This document shows, in pieces, positions 12,870 to 24,384 of a stretch of DNA of 64,000 nucleotides (its first letter is position 1; every line of letters begins with the position of its first letter). The position numbers were made by a program, and so were the translations under genes. Below the pieces are notes generated by a model. The model saw only the letters and a program-made list of their open reading frames with translations, ran no database searches and was not told where the DNA came from. The stretch lies in NCBI GenBank assembly GCA_034670405.1, contig JAXDDX010000141.1, positions 1,161,878 to 1,225,877 on the forward strand, given 5' to 3'. The stretch comes from Hoplostethus atlanticus. Its lineage: Eukaryota > Chordata > Actinopteri > Trachichthyiformes > Trachichthyidae.

Positions 12870-15027
12870 ATGGTTCAATGGCAGATCAACACCCTCGAGC
12901 ACCTGAGGAGTTCAGGGTTCGGCCGTCCTGCTCCACGACACGGCCTCCAACTTCTCTTCTGGTTTGCCAAATCTTGTGTGACCTGCGAACTCAATATCCT
13001 GGTTGTCGACATGATGGTAACATAGGATTCGATTGGAAAATATTTTCTTTACTCCTCTGGGGAGTCATTGTCACCACTGGTGTTTGGGTTGTTTCCTCCA
13101 GCTCTAAATATACATGTTTACAAAAAAACTTATAGATGTAAAAGTCATACTTCAATTTGTATTGTGAAGTATGATTTTTAGACTGGATTTGTCAACTCCT
13201 GTGTGTTTAAAATGATATTTAACAGCACTATGCAATTTTTGCATGCTGGCCCAAATGGCATGTAACGTGAACCAACTGCACACAGCATGATCATGTTTAC
13301 CAACCGACTGGCCTGTGATGCTTTATAACAAAGGGATGAGAGAGGCAAAATATGTAAAGAAAAATATAAAAAACTTTTTATATAGTTTTGAGTTGTCACT
13401 TCCTGTGCATGAAGATTTCTTGCCAGTGTTCATACCCGACACTTGAACCTGACACTTCTCAGTTACATAAACATCTTACTAGCTTTAAGGTATTTGATGA
13501 AATTAAAACGTACCAACAAAGTGAAACACCATCTTACCCTTGATATAAGGGTATTATGGCTATAATATCAGACATGGGCTTCTTGATCGACATAGGCATA
13601 GTGCAGTAATTAGAGTTCTTTGCAATGTAGGTATTACAAAAATTAGGTAGAGTGATCAGACTCCATTTCCATAGTTGGTGTCGAATTGTCAACCAGAGAG
13701 CGGTGTCTACGGGTTCCACCTATTTGGGAACATTGAGGAGCTTCTGCCTGTACTGAGCAAGCAAACAAAGCGCAAGAAACAGGTTTGTTTGTTTCTTTCT
13801 GTCTTTCTCACCTAAATACTCACCAATTTCATTATTATTTGAATCCATCCATCCACCCACCCATCCATTCATTAGTCCATCCACCCATTCATTCATTCAT
13901 CTCTCTCTCTCTCTCTCCCCAGGTTGCCTACTTTGAAGTAGGCAACCTGAACACAGAAACCTACCCAGCTTCGGCCAACTTACCGGAATACGTGAGAGAA
14001 TATTACAGGCGAGATGGTTACCGTGGTCACGACAATGTGGACCGCATCATCATCAGGTATCGGGTGAGAACCGGGGTGGTGGAGATGGTGTACGTCACAG
14101 AACACGACACCTCTATCTCTGGGAGATTCAGTCCTGACAGGACCCATGAGATCAGCCCTGAACTGATCAGAGCCCTGCAGGAGCCACAGCTGGACCTCGA
14201 CACCTTTCTCATTCAGACAGGCTACTATGGAGGTATGGAGGTCGCTCATGTTGGAGATATAGGACAAACATGGTATTTGGAGCCCCGCGATGCAGCAACT
14301 ACTTGACGCAGCGCAAAGCCTCAGTGGTAACTTTGGTAATCTCACAGGAACCTTCAACCAACAAATAGACATCAACATAACACCCTTCAACTATGACCAG
14401 CATGTAGCTCACAATGTTTCCAACTTAGCAACCTCACACTACGACCAACGTACGACTCACTACAATGTACCACACGACTACATGAGATCCAACGCCATCT
14501 CGGGACCAAGAGGCAATGCGATACCCACAGCTTTCATGGAAGGCTTTGGGTTCCCTACGTGGGAGTCTGATCAAGGTAAGTAATTTGGACAAGCTATGTA
14601 TCCCACAGTTCTTTGCATTTATACAGCGGGATCCTCGCCATGTGACCCTGAATCTGAATAATCTAAGACTCGAATCCCAAAAGTCTGACGTTAAAGTGTA
14701 AAATCAGACAGTTCAACTCGTCCCATGAAAATGATGCCATTTGAAAGAGTCCACTACCTTGATGCTGCTTGATCCCTCTTGGTTTTCTGTTTTTTTCTGT
14801 CCCTAGGGTCTGATGAAGAAGCCAAGAAATGGTGGAAGGAACTTGGCATCAGAATCGCCAAAGGCCTCCTCAGTGCCGGAGCCCTCTATCTGGCAGCCAA
14901 AAGTTTCAGCTGGCTGAGGAACTGGTGGAAGATGGGCTGCAGTGCAACAGGCCAGAGGATGAGTCACTTTCATCTCCATTATGCTGTCCATCATTCAACA
15001 CCTATGATACTGGATTATGTGTACTAG
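12870..15027 (+). CDS. Unrecognised protein of about 301 residues, four-exon model
   Basis: I do not recognise this family. Proposed exons are 12870-13016, 13923-14232, 14348-14575 and 14807-15027. Phases are compatible (0, 1, 1) and the total is 906 nt, or 301 aa plus stop. The start has a strong Kozak context (CCACCATGG). Residues 1-49 include PRHGLQLLFWFAKSCVTCEL. Exon 2 encodes a soluble, charged domain (VAYFEVGNLNTETYP, then IIIRYRVRTGVVEMVYVTEH). Exon 3 is rich in His, Asn and Thr. Exon 4 has a basic/aromatic and hydrophobic helix (KKWWKELG, then GLLSAGALYLAAKSF) that could associate with membrane. Introns 1 and 3 have good GT-AG sites. The 115-bp intron 14233-14347 is less certain: without it the frame stops at 14306, and a 1-nt frameshift joining two open frames is the alternative. 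If that is the truth, the locus may be a pseudogene. It is transcribed divergently from patl1. Confidence 0.55.
13845..13922. repeat. (CCAT)n and (CT)n tract ending in a splice acceptor
   Basis: Imperfect CCAT/CCAC/CATT repeats are followed by CT dinucleotides that form the pyrimidine tract of the acceptor at 13920-13922. Translation through the tract gives Ile-His-Pro-Pro repeats, which are not credible coding sequence. Confidence 0.85.
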
Positions 15028-16443
15028 AATGTGAGGGGGTTTGGACATTTGCAATGATAATGTATATTTGTTAATGATGTCAATTTTGATGTCAATGAAT
15101 TGTTCAGAACCTATTTAAAATACAGTATTAAATGACAGAGTGGTTAGATTGTGTTAAAAATGTACAATACATACAAGTTTTAAAGTGTTTTTAAAAGTTT
15201 TTCTTAATGATATTTGAAAGGAAAATCCACCCCAAAACAGAATTGCTTATGGCTATTTGTATGACCTTGAGACTGAGAGGTTCTAAGTCGAAATTTGTGA
15301 ACATGAACAAAATTCTCCCAAAGCCAGAAACAAGACAACCAAGATGATGAAAGACGGAGAAGGGCTTATCAAGTAAATTAAGTATCAAATGCTGATTTTT
15401 TAAATAATTGCTTTTCCAAAATATTTATATTTGCTGGAAAGTGCACTGTAAAAAGGCATTACACTGTCTACAGTTACTAAAGCAGGTATGGATGGATTGG
15501 AATATTTCTTAATAATGCATTAAAGATCTTGAGGCTTGAAAGACACATGATTTTTCAACTTTCTTTACTTAACACACATAACTTACAATTTATTATAAAT
15601 CCCAATACAGGTCTTAATCCACTGTTAACCATTACAAATGCATTTTCTTGGCTCAAAATGTATATAAAGCTCACAAAAGCATAGTCGATCAGTTTTAGAG
15701 TGGAAAACAACTTCAGTGGAATCGATCATACTAGACTGATTATTTTTTCTTTCTTTTTTGACTTGCCTTCCTTTGTTCAAGTAATCGCCCCCAACCCAGC
15801 TTGTTCCCGCCCCGTGTGGCGTTTACCTTCTCCTGCCGGAACGTGGCCATTCACATTCACATTCACATTCAGTGTTTCATTATACTCAATAAATTCTTTA
15901 TGTAAAAGGACCATATGGCACATATGGATAAAGCATTTGTACCCTCTATAAAGCATTTATATGAAAAGTAGAAAAAAAGAAAGGAAACAAGCCCTTACAT
16001 TGACTTTCATTAAAACAATTATAACCTTTAGTACCCCAGAACATGCATGACGCTGCTGCTAAAATGTTCACCCTGCTGTCATAACCTGGTTTACCTTTTA
16101 GTCTTTACTTTTATTATTTCTTTTGTAACTATGTTTTTGAAAAGTGCTATACAAATTAAGTGCATTATTATTGTGTTCCTCCTACCTTCAGCAAATGAAA
16201 ACCTGTTATTTGCATTTAAACCACCATCATTAACATTAACAGCCGTTGGCACTGGAAGAATAACAGCAGATGGTAAAATGTAGGAAAAAACATTAAAAAA
16301 AACATAAAATACACGACCACAACAAACAAGGACCAAATCCATAGAGTTTGTTTTAAAATAGGATTTAACTCCTGCTTCTGAGAGGTAGACCTCAGCTACT
16401 TAGACTTGAGAAGTGATCTTGGCTCGGAAAAGGTTGGTGACCC
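15028..16443. other. Gene-poor flank, including a duplicated segment
   Basis: AT-rich with no credible gene. A CATTCA tandem tract lies at about 15849-15870. About 15995-16340 is duplicated at about 49205-49500; the shared text includes GCTGCTAAAATGTTCACCCT. This segment belongs to the same large duplication as receptor genes A and C. Confidence 0.6.
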
Positions 16444-16679
16444 CTGGGGGGTGTTCCACAAAGCGAGCTTAGAAAAGCGGCGATCAACCTCGCAAGCCTG
16501 GTTTGAATTAACCTAACAAATCAATCAGGGCTAAAGCGGTTCCACAAAGCCCAAGTGAGGCTACCGTGATCGGGCTAAACCGAGCCAGGCTGAAGCAATC
16601 CAGATAATTGCGCGTGCACAGTTGTACACGGGTTATTTAAGCAGCCCGAGTGGTCGATCATGGATCTGATCGATTCATC

Positions 16680-16870
16680 ATGGCGAAAAATGACGGTAAA
16701 GACAGAGCCGCAATGTTCACGGCCACTGAACAGCAACTTTTAGTGGAGGTCTATGGAGAATTCAGCCATATTACAATGAAAAGGGAAATACGATTGCCAT
16801 AAATAAAGGGGGAGAGAAAGATTGGCAACGAATTGCTGCTAGATTGAATGCGTCAGTAATTGTTGAATTA
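16680..16870 (+). pseudogene. Broken Myb/SANT-like ORF1 fragment of a Harbinger element
   Basis: From ATG 16680 the frame reads MAKNDGKDRAAMFTATEQQL, then LLVEVYGEF, and stops at 16800-16802. One base away the frame resumes as NTIAINKGGEKDWQRIAARL. The pattern (acidic start, paired Trp/Leu-rich helices, W-x3-A-x2-LN) resembles the DNA-binding protein encoded by PIF/Harbinger transposons. A frameshift makes it non-functional. Confidence 0.5.
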
Positions 16871-17080
16871 AAAACGAACAAATTGTATAGACCTTATTAA
16901 ATATCATGTGTTCCAACAATATTAAAGAACTGAAAAGCTGTGCTAAAAATATTATAAATGAAACCATGCCATATATGAAACCTCAAGACTGTAAATGTAC
17001 TATCTATCGCCATAAACGATGTAGTAAAGGCTGTACGTAAGGTTTCATCTTACTACATTACAATCATCGTACTGTACTAG

Positions 17081-17152
17081 ACCCTATACGGGGATCGAAC
17101 TCACAACCTTAAGACTGAGAGTCTCATGCTCTACTGACTGAGCTGTTCGGGC
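17081..17152 (-). tRNA. tRNA-like sequence (tRNA-Lys-like body), probably a pseudogene
   Basis: On the minus strand 72 nt begin GCCCGAACAGCTCAGTCAGT. A D-arm, an anticodon stem (TGAGA/TCTTA) and a T-loop GTTCGATC are recognisable. The A box and B box are well preserved. The body resembles tRNA-Lys(CUU), but by my alignment the loop CTCTCAG gives anticodon CTC, which would read Glu. The acceptor stem has two mismatches and the T-stem one, so a pseudogene or SINE head is more likely than a working tRNA. Confidence 0.5.
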
Positions 17153-18019
17153 TGGTTCTTACTTCTATTATATTTTTATGAAATCGGTTGTTTCCATCCT
17201 GGAAATTGATCGGTTGAAAGCTGTTCTACAGTGACTGTAAATCCCATACAGAAACAGTGAATGCGTCTCCTAGCAACCGTGGAAACATCTTGACATATAT
17301 TCAAGGTACTTTATTATTTCAATGAATTTGTTAAATAAAAATAATTTAGACAATAAAATAATATTGTGTCATCAAATAATTTCTGTAAGTTGTAACTGTT
17401 TTCTAAAAGCAATACGGCACTTGAGGTCTCGCTGGACACTCATGGTTAAATGGGGTTGCCTAGCAACGCTCTGAACCGTGACTGTATCCCCGATACAGCC
17501 TACATCATTTTATATTTTATTTTCTATTAACATTACATTTTATGTCTGATAGTGTAGGGTCTAGGGTAATAGTGTTGAACATTAGGATGGCGGAACCTTG
17601 TTTGAAAATCATTGCGTTTCAGTCGGATCAGTGTTACGGGAGTACCGATTCAGCTTCAACTGTTGTTTAGCCTGATATCTAGCCTGCCCCGAGGCAGGCT
17701 AGTTTCGAAGCATAAGTTGCCACAGCAACTTGGCTTGAACTATGCTGAGCTTGCTTTGTGGAACCGAATAAGCCTGAAAATGAGCCAGACTAAGCGAAAT
17801 AAGCCTGGATAAGTGGTAAGCTCGCTTTGTGGAACACCCCCCAGATTTATTATATTAGAGATATAATAAATGTTTGTAGCTAGGTTCTGCTCTTAGATGC
17901 TTGTTTAGGAAGGAAATGCACTTACAATTTCTGGTGACTAGTGGTTCTCTTGCCTACCTATGTTGAATGGACTTATTGTAAGTCGCTTTGGATAAAAGCG
18001 TCTGCTAAATGACTGGAAT

Positions 18020-19345
18020 AATAATAATAAATAATAATAATCTTTATTTGTATAGCACCTTTCATACAAGAGTTGCAGCCCAAAGTGCTTCACAGTAACA
18101 TAGATATAAAATAGACAGTAAAATAGATATAAAATACAGAATAAGAAAGCAATACAGAAAGTAAAAGTAAAAAATCCTGAGATCATATAAAATAGTAGTA
18201 TAATTTAAGACAATTTAAGTATAACAAAATTAAAATAATGAAATAGCAGTATTCAGTCAATAAAATCAATAATATAAAAACGATAGTGCAATATATAAAG
18301 AGCAATGATAGAGGGACGCTTAAAGCGCAGTATTGTAATGTATAAAAGAGCAGCGATAGTGGGACGCCTAAAGGACAGAGTTACTGGAATGCTCGGCTAA
18401 AAAGAAAGGTTTTGAGCTTATTTTTAAAGATGTCTAGCGAGCTGGCCTCCATGATCTCTATGGGCAGTGTGTTCCACAGTTTGGGGGCATAATTGACAAA
18501 CGCTGCGTCACCGATCTTCTTTCTGCTGCTGGGCACTGTCAATAAACCAGCAGTAGATGATCGCAGTGTTCTTGAGGGTACATAGCTGGTAAGGGAATTA
18601 GCAATGTAGCCTGGTCCTTGCCCATTGAGGGCTTTGTATATTAAAAGAAGAACCTTAAAGTCAATTCTAAATGTGACCGGGAGCCAGTGTAGAGCAGCTA
18701 GGACAGGACTAATGTGTTCTCTCTTTTTGGTACCGGTTAGTAGCCGAGCTGCAGAATTCAGTGTTTTTTTTTGGCAGGCCGGTAAAAAGTGCATTACAGT
18801 AGTCCAGTCGGCTTGATATAAACGCGTGGATTAGCTTCTCAGCGTCTTTTTGATTTATAAGCGGCCTGTACTTTTGTTTCTGAGGTGAAAAAATGATGTT
18901 TTGGTTACCTTGCTAATGTGGGAGTTGAAGCTCAGATCTGAGTCTATTATAATACCAAGGCTTTTAACTTCAGATTTAATCCAGGGGCTTAATTTCCCTA
19001 GATTATTTTGCAGTTTTTCTCTTTTCGCTTTGGGGCCGACTAGGAGGATCTCAGTTTTATCCTCATTTATTTTTAGGAAATTATTGCTCATCCATTTATT
19101 TACTGCCAGTAAACAGTTGGTGATAGAGTTAATAGCTGTAGCATCATTTGGTTCTGCGGATATGTACAATTGTGTATCATCTGCGTAGCTATGGAAACTT
19201 ACGTTGTGCTCTCTAATTATGTTACCAAGTGGTTGCATGTACAATGAGAATAGCAATGGACCAAGGCAGCTCCCCTGCGGAACACCATAGTAACTGTTAT
19301 GTTTCTCTGACTCATGTCCTCCAAGACTGACGTAGAACTTCCTCC
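18020..19345 (-). mobile_element. L2-type LINE, 5'-truncated, reverse transcriptase C-terminal half
   Basis: Minus-strand open stretches 19256-18855 and 18794-18381 encode a non-LTR reverse transcriptase. Motifs are [10 protein letters not shown], the catalytic-loop region [33 protein letters not shown], then the L2-like tail ARLLTGTKKREHISPVLAAL, HWLPV, and FVNYAPKLWNTLPIEI. The two stretches are in different frames, so the copy is dead. The 3' end, (AAT)n followed on the plus strand by CTTTATTTGTATAGCACCTTTC, is typical of fish L2 tails. Confidence 0.85.
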
Positions 19346-19714
19346 CTTTGTAATGTAATGTAATGTAACTGTGTTACTTTTCACTGTTATATTCTTTGTA
19401 TTGCTCATATTTATTCATTATGATAGTTTCATTTTTCCTTGCTGAGTCATTTTACTTTTGCTGCTGCAACGATCTAATTTCCTCACGGGTATCAATAAAG
19501 TTTCACCTTATGTTAAACCCGCTGCTCTGGATCTGTCCATGTTACATGTGATTGACCATTTGTTACAAACCCTGATTGTCAATGTTTGGTTTTGTGAGGC
19601 CAGCTATCAAAAAGAAACCCTGACTGTGTTGAACTTGCTTCGTGAGACAGACCCCTGTAAACAACAGTTAACCAAATGTTAAAATATGTAAAAGGTGAAT
19701 TCATTGTTTTGCTG

Positions 19715-22700
19715 TCAAACATGTTCAGCAGCGTCTGTATCAGTCAGCACCATGCGATGAACCTCCAGTTTGTCATAGACTGTGGTAAGATTGGAGCGAT
19801 CTGTAGCCGGAGAAGAGTCCTGGAGGAGAAATAAAAACAGAGAGTAATCTATTACTTCAAGGGAGGACAGACTCAACTCTGGTTAGGGACATTGAATAGA
19901 TGTTGATACGACGGCCTGAACCAACGATGAACCTGGAAATATAGAGCCAACATGAAAGTTGACACCAGTCTGCAGCTGCTCCCTGCATCAATATCGTTCT
20001 GATTTCAGTTCAAAACAGTTCAAAGCTGTTTAATATGAATCTTTACTGTCCAATAATATCATGTTGTTAAATGTTGTGCTGGTTTGGGCTGATGTTGAAC
20101 GTTTCCATCTAATGTGCTGGGTATCATTAACCATTACTCCTCGTCTCTCTTAGCCGTACCGTTCGATCCTCATCATGCAATGGAGGAATGTTTATGACAT
20201 TGACCTGGGAGGGCAGGGGTGGCCTCTCCCATGAAGCAATGAAAGGGGTGAGTTTCCCGAAAGGCATCGTAACGTGTCGCAACTCACGTAGCACGTGAAA
20301 TCTCTCGTTCGTTCACGATGATCTGGTGCTAGTCGAGAGATTTCAAATGCGTCTTGGCAGGTGGCGTGTAGGCCAGATCCTTTACTGCAGACACAGATCG
20401 CTGTTTAAGCTACACTCCACAACATGTCGAAAGCATTATCTGCATTATCTTTCGGCCCCGGCATCCCATAGTTTGGAAAAAAGTCCTATGTCTTTTCTAC
20501 AACGCTATATAAATCTATATCTTTAACACAGGATTTCCTGTTTGGGAAATATTGCTCTTCTCTTTTTATCTTCTGCCATGTTGATGTAAGGACCTAAACT
20601 TCAGCTGAACCTCTTTTTATAATGTTTATCCTCTTGGTCTTTCACTCAAAATATTCACAAAAATCTTACAATAATTTTACTTCAATAAAAAGGTAAGAAA
20701 GAAAAAAAAAAATGTTAACATGAAATACATTTTTCTCCAAAACATGTGTGCCACAATTATTGGCACCCCTAGAAAATCATATGATTAAAATCTAACTGAA
20801 GTATATTTCCAGTCATATTTTAATTAAGAAGTTTAAAGCGACTGGAGATGTTAAGAATCAGCCTGGAAGAGGAAGTGTGTCTACACTGACCCCACGCACC
20901 GTGAGGAGGATGGTTCGGTGGCGAAAGAATCTCTAAGGATCACAGCTGGAGAATTGCAGATGTTAGTTGCATCTTGGGGTCAGAAAGTCTCCAAAACTAC
21001 CATCAGACGACACATACATCACCACATGTTCATCGGGAGGGTCGCCATGAAAAAGCCTCTGCTGCCATCCAACAACAAACTACGCCTACAGTTTGCCAAA
21101 TGTTACTGGGACTTTCAATGGGACCGGGTTATATGGTCAGATGAGACCAAAATAGAGCTTTTTGGCAACAAACATCACTGTGAAGTATGGTGGTGGATCT
21201 TTGATGTTGTGGGGCTGTTTTTCTTCCAAAGGCCCTGGACAACTTGTTAGGATACATGGTATCATGGACTCCATCAAGTACCAGCAGATATTAAATGAAA
21301 ACCTAACAGCCTCTGCCAGGAAGCTTAAAATGGGCCGTGGTTGGACCTTCCAGCAGGACAATGATCCAAAGCACACCTCAAAGTCAAAAATGGTTCACTG
21401 GCTGCAGAATGAAGGTTTTGCCATGGCCATCACAGTCCCCCAACCTAAACCCCTTAGAAAATCTGTGGGATGAGCTGAAGAGGAGAGTCCACAAGCGTCG
21501 ACCACAGAATCTGAAGGATCTGGAGATCCTGTATGGAGGAATGGTCTCAGATCCCCTGCCATGTGTTCTCCAACCTCATCACGCATTATAGGAGAAGACT
21601 CAGAGCTGTTATCTTGGCAAAGGGAGGCTGCACAAAATATTAAATGAAGGGGTGCCAATAATTGTGGCACACATATTTTTGAGAAAAATATTTGTTTTAT
21701 GATAAGAATTACATTTTTCTTTCAATTACGTCACTTCAATTAAAGGTAAGATTTGTGTTGATATTTTGAATGAAAAATCATGAGGATAAACAATGAAGAC
21801 ATTTTTTCGCAGCTCATTTTTACTAAAGGGTGCCAACAATTCTGGAGGGCACTGTAGGCTGCAGGACTCTAACTAACTGGATCATTACCTGGCAGGATTT
21901 TCACATTCAGGTTGATTCTGTCTCTTTAGATGAATGCAGTCAGAATCAGTTGTGTCATCAAGTATATTATCAGTTGACCTTTTAGCAGTAGCTTTCTATG
22001 ACTCTTGTCCTAAAACATTGCACACATTTGCCATAAATGTTAAATGGGTTATTTATTTTCTGTGTATACAATATGTACACATATTACATAACTTGGAGTA
22101 GCCATGGTGGGATTTGATCCCAACCCCTGACGGTGGGCGGGGTTCACTAAGTATCTCTTCAAGTATCTCTTGAAATTTTCCCTCTCCTTGGGAAACGCAC
22201 GTGACATTTTCAAGATCTGTCGTGAAACTGTGCATGAAGTATGCCGTAAATTCTCAAGATCAATCCCTATCCAGAAACCCGCCCCAGGTTAGGATCGAGA
22301 CGTGGGAGAGACGTGTTGGTCAGCACGTAGAAACAAACTTTGTCTCAACTTTCATTTCAGCACCAAATTTAAACTAGTTTTCAACGTTGGTGCAGGTCAT
22401 CCTATCAACAGTTATTTAACATCAAAATGTTACTGGGTTACCTATGGTGTGTGTGTGTGTTGCAGAATACTAACCTTCCCGTTTCTGTGATCAATAATAT
22501 TCACTTTACTATAAACAACTTCTCTCTTGACTGAATCTACAAAGATAAAGGAGGAAGAGCAGAAAGTATCAGTGTAGCAACTTACAATCACTCACACACA
22601 CACACACCTCATGTTTAGTTTTACCAATCCAATCTATATGTGTCTAACTGATAAATATGATGAATTAATGAATTCTACATGATTTGGCTGTCTGCTAATC

Positions 22701-23944
22701 ATCTTTTCGAATTTGATATAAGACCTTTTTTTATAATGGCCACCATTTGTGTCGCCCCCTGGTGACCAGACTTATATTTGTTTATGCATTTCCTATATGA
22801 AGTGTATGTGTCACAGTACTGGACACACTGTTTGATTGACAGGTGATCCTCTGGGAAGTGAGAAACACCACAGCGATGAGGATGAGTACCAAAGATGGAG
22901 ACTAAATGAAAACAAGGATCTTGTAGATTATCATCTTCAAGACTGATCCTTTAAGATTTCACATCAGAGAGACAAATGAAGATCTGATGAAGATGAAGAC
23001 GAAGCTGTCTAATCAACCAGAGAAATATGAACAATTACATAAGTAAATAATAAATACCTACCTTGTGGTTGTCTGTCCCTCTTTCTCTTTTTTCCAACAC
23101 ATGTTCCAATGATGACGATTAGAAGCACAACTATGGGAATCAGGACCAGCCAGGATTTCCTGTTATTCTCATCTGTTAAAGGAATTACAAAGAATCAGCA
23201 AAAATGTGCCATTGAGACAAACCTTTAGAAATATCATAACTTTATTAATAAAACATTGGTGGAATCTGCCTTACTTGTAGGTTCTCCATTGTTTTCTTCA
23301 CGGCAGGATGATGTGACGTTGACTGGAAGTGTCTTGTTACCAGCAGGGTTGGCAGCCACACATCTATAAGAGGAGCTGAAATCTTGCTGGGCTACAGTGA
23401 GAGGAAGAGAGGGGAAGCTGCTGGTCTGGTTCAGGACCTCCTCTCCTTTGTACCAGGACAGGACCGTCTCATGACTCTTCTTCACAAAACACACCAAGGT
23501 GCAGCTATCAGCGCTCACACTGGATATGTTCACGCCAGGTATCGGTGCAGATTCTGGGAGGAATTTGGTGTGGATTCAAAAGACAGAACTAGAGAGAGGA
23601 ATTGAAACTGGTCATTAACAGAAGTAAATATGACTTACCATACACTGTGACTTGATATGATGTAGCAACACCCCCTTCTTGTATTGTATAAATTCCTGAA
23701 TTATTTTTCTGCAGTCTTGTGAATGTAAAGAGCCCAGTGTCTTTGTCCCAGAGAACTCTGTCCCTGAACCTTTCCACCAATATCGTGTTTTCTCTGTTCT
23801 TCACCATAGCAATATTTTGTCGTTCATTTTGTCGTTCATATAGTAGAAATCCTGAATCCATGACAGGGTCAGGTAGAGTGATGGATTCTCCCTCAGTGCA
23901 TGTCAGGTTCTTCTTTACTTGCTGGGCAGCAGATGAGATCATTA
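19715..23944 (-). CDS. SLAM/CD2-like Ig receptor A with tyrosine-motif tail (leader exon missing)
   Basis: Exons in order: V 23944-23639, C2 23553-23275, transmembrane 23172-23062, tail 1 22536-22475, tail 2 19819-19715. All joins are phase-consistent with GT-AG introns, giving 286 residues without the leader. The V domain has D-S/N-S-G-I-Y-T-I, where Thr replaces the canonical Cys, as in CD2/SLAM distal domains. The C2 domain has SCTLVC, SWYKGEE and [11 protein letters not shown], plus N-glycosylation sites NQT, NKT and NVT. The membrane span is [17 protein letters not shown] followed by KKRKRDR. Tail 1 has VVYSKV (ITIM-like) and tail 2 has TVYDKL (ITSM/ITIM-like). Tail 2 is followed by a stop at 19715-19717. 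Relative to B, V carries a short in-frame duplication (RQNERQN). Intron 4 hosts a Tc1 element. A SLAM-family receptor on leukocytes is the inferred role. Confidence 0.7.
20617..21857 (+). mobile_element. Tc1-like transposon, defective, about 210-bp inverted repeats
   Basis: Inverted repeats run from about 20617-20773 to 21650-21857. Both contain the inner motif GTGCCACAATTATTGGCACC, and the right end finishes GGAGGGCACTGTA. The left tip, where GCACTGTA's counterpart should be, is missing. The element lies in an intron of receptor gene A. Confidence 0.85.
20880..21650 (+). pseudogene. Tc1 transposase remnant
   Basis: Frames 20918-21250, 21162-21473 and 21337-21591 together cover a Tc1 transposase. 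Seen are the helix-turn-helix end ([10 protein letters not shown]), the first catalytic region [48 protein letters not shown], and [20 protein letters not shown]. At least two frameshifts make it inactive. Confidence 0.85.
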
Positions 23945-24384
23945 CTGTAAAACATTGGGTGATACAACAGTCAGTGCAAGATCAATAACATTAAAAAAGA
24001 CCTGCAATGAGTGAAACCAAAAGAAGAGATCAGAATGACACAATGTAAGGGAGATATCGCTCAATTTACCATTTTCAAGTTATTCCTCTACATTACACCA
24101 CCCTACACCACCCTTCTTTATTTTTTAACTTTTTTAAATTCCTAAAACCCTGGACAACCTCATAACTAATATCAAACTGGCAGCGCAAAACTTGAGTTAT
24201 GTTTGATTCTACTACATTACACCAACCACATTGTTTTTCTTGATAATCTTAAGCTTGAGCTAGAGGACTGAAAGGCTCAGAAACATCACATAGGACTGAT
24301 AGCCTACTTATTATATACATATACATCATTTTGTGGGCATCTTAAAAGCCCCGCCCCTCCAGTCTCAGCTTCCAGAACTTGAGT

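Larger units (their letters stand above)
16444..17844. mobile_element. Harbinger-like DNA transposon relic with long terminal inverted repeats
   Basis: The left end CTGGGGGGTGTTCCACAAAG and the right end CTTTGTGGAACACCCCCCAG are inverted copies that continue inward (GCGAGCTTA at both ends). The element is about 1.4 kb. It holds a broken Myb/SANT-type reading frame and a tRNA-like sequence. The Harbinger assignment rests on the Myb/SANT fragment and on general terminus style. No transposase nuclease domain is present, so the element is non-autonomous. No certain target-site duplication was seen. Confidence 0.6.

Noticed and set aside
13785..13922. Upstream ATG extension of exon 2 of the unrecognised gene
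   Set aside because: It reads through the CCAT repeat and the pyrimidine tract of a good acceptor; the spliced start at 12870 has a better Kozak context and exact phase.
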